Below are positions 63,090-64,000 of a stretch of 64,000 nucleotides of DNA, piece after piece. The notes beneath the pieces were generated by a model. The model made no database searches, was not told the origin of the DNA, and saw only the letters and a program-made list of their open reading frames with translations. Made by a program: the position numbers and the translations under genes. Source of the DNA: Notospermus geniculatus (lineage: Eukaryota > Nemertea > Pilidiophora > Heteronemertea > Lineidae). The stretch is from contig NMRB01000086.1 in assembly GCA_002633025.1 (NCBI GenBank), forward strand, positions 658,102-722,101, written 5' to 3'. Within the stretch, counting starts at the first letter, position 1, and every line of letters starts with the position of its first letter.

Positions 63090-63778
63090 TATTTACACAG
63101 TTTGCACATTAACTGTGTCTTTGTCTGCAGAAACTTAGTTTCTGGACAAAATCTTGGTTATCAGACGAATAATCTATGATTTTGCTCGTAACTGCGTTTT
63201 TGGTGGCAAAATCTTAGTTTCTGAGCAAAAACTATGTTTTTAGCCTCAAAGTAAAGGATTTTCCAGAAACTTAGTTTTTGGATCCAAAGCGCCAGTTACT
63301 GTCCAAAAACTTAGTTTTTGGGACAAAAACTTAGTTTTTAGCTCAAAAACTAAGTTTTTAGAAGCAGAAACTTAGTTTCTGGACTTATTGGACAATCGGC
63401 TTGCCATATGCATAGGCCATTCCACTGTCTTTGTCCAGACAGTCAGCAAGTCAAGACAATTGGGGGAATTCCTCTACAGGGTAAAAATAGAATTCCAGGT
63501 GGTCACCAAAGGATTTCCCTGTCAAAACCATCTTGGAACCAATTTTTTTAGGTTTTTATTTGCTATAAACACAGACTGATACCTAGCCTACACATCACAT
63601 CACCATTCATTACTTGGATGCTGCCCAATCTCCAGAAGGAGTGTAACAAAGCTGCACCGTCTTCCCTCTTACTGAATAGATATTATGAGTCTTTTATAAC
63701 GAAGTGCTTTCTCTCCACACATTTAACAAATATCTTGCAGCTTATTCAATATACATGCATCATTAATTAAACAGCACT

Positions 63779-64000
63779 CTTAGCCGAAAAGGTTCTTTGG
63801 TGCTACACCAGGAGAACCCTCTGATTTAAGAACCCTCGGGTTGTTTAAGAACCTTTAGAGGTTCCAGATAGAACCTTTCCCTCAGAAAAGAGTTCTAACT
63901 GGAACCTTTATGGGTTCTTTGGCGACAGAAAGGTTCTATATGGAACCCTTTCGGGTTCTTTACAGAAGGTTCTATATAGAACCTTGGGGTTCCTCTGGTG
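63779..64000. repeat. GGTTCTATATAGAACC-type repeat cluster, cut by window end
   Basis: Several near-palindromic units (AAAGGTTCTATATGGAACCC, AAGGTTCTATATAGAACCTT, GAGGTTCCAGATAGAACC) recur at about 20-40-bp spacing, starting AGAACCCT/AGGGTTCT. This resembles foldback elements with internal iterations. The right end is beyond the window. Confidence 0.65.

Larger units (their letters stand above)
59842..63406. mobile_element. TIR element, 3.56 kb, with subterminal motif arrays
   Basis: TGGCAAGCCGATTGTCCAAT at the left and ATTGGACAATCGGCTTGCCA at the right are perfect inverted ends with TA on both sides, as for Tc1/mariner-type insertion. Left subterminal DNA (59866-60640) and right (63090-63382) are arrays of AAACTTAGTTT / AAACTAAGTTT-type partial palindromes at roughly 25-35-bp spacing. 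The TIR sequence recurs in degenerate form inside the left array (near 60325 and 60425, TTGGACAAACGGCTTGCAAG). The core holds an inner palindrome (60740-62376) and no transposase, so it is non-autonomous. Confidence 0.9.

Overview
The window is nuclear DNA from a multicellular animal, most likely a marine invertebrate. Genes are split by short GT-AG introns, exon sequence is a small minority, and intergenic and intronic DNA is packed with foldback (MITE-like) DNA transposons, CR1/L2-type LINE fragments and a tRNA-derived SINE. The phospholipid scramblase, LRR, PAN/apple-like and rhodopsin-class GPCR genes are all metazoan. I cannot decide from sequence alone between a lophotrochozoan and an invertebrate deuterostome. 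The assembly is a draft: N runs lie at 4783-4798, 14939-15218 and 41410-41621, and single-N joins at 342, 28899, 42911, 46557 and 51280, several flanked by duplicated sequence.

Layout. (1) 1-14.9 kb, minus strand: a phospholipid scramblase gene in which three successive exon positions are duplicated in place: two copies of the 140-nt Cys-rich exon, two of the 162-nt exon with the Ca-binding loop and start of the membrane helix, and three alternative last exons. The order XX-YY-ZZZ, not XYZ-XYZ, points to exon duplication and alternative splicing inside one gene. (2) 15.7-24.2 kb, plus strand: three tandem intronless peptide-type GPCR genes with duplicated 5' flanks. (3) 26.7-28.9 kb, minus strand: a multi-exon leucine-rich-repeat gene with a C-terminal Cys motif, resembling LRRC63. 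(4) 29-42 kb: accessory DNA with a duplicated unrecognised gene fragment broken by nested transposons, TTAA-flanked and TTA-flanked foldback elements, and an L2/CR1 3' end. (5) 42.9-46.6 kb: a CR1/L2-clade LINE with an almost intact endonuclease-reverse transcriptase ORF. (6) 46.8-48.6 kb, minus strand: two tandem PAN/apple-like domain exons. (7) 47-64 kb: more foldback elements, LINE remnants, one terminal exon of an unrecognised gene (57.4 kb), and a 3.56-kb TIR element (59.84-63.41 kb) with subterminal arrays of an AAACTTAGTTT-type motif and an inner 1.6-kb palindrome.

The genes do not form an operon-like unit. The notable biology is (a) combinatorial potential in the scramblase (up to 2x2x3 mature forms), (b) local GPCR expansion with divergence concentrated in extracellular loops, and (c) a dense set of non-autonomous transposons, some dated by paralogous empty sites.
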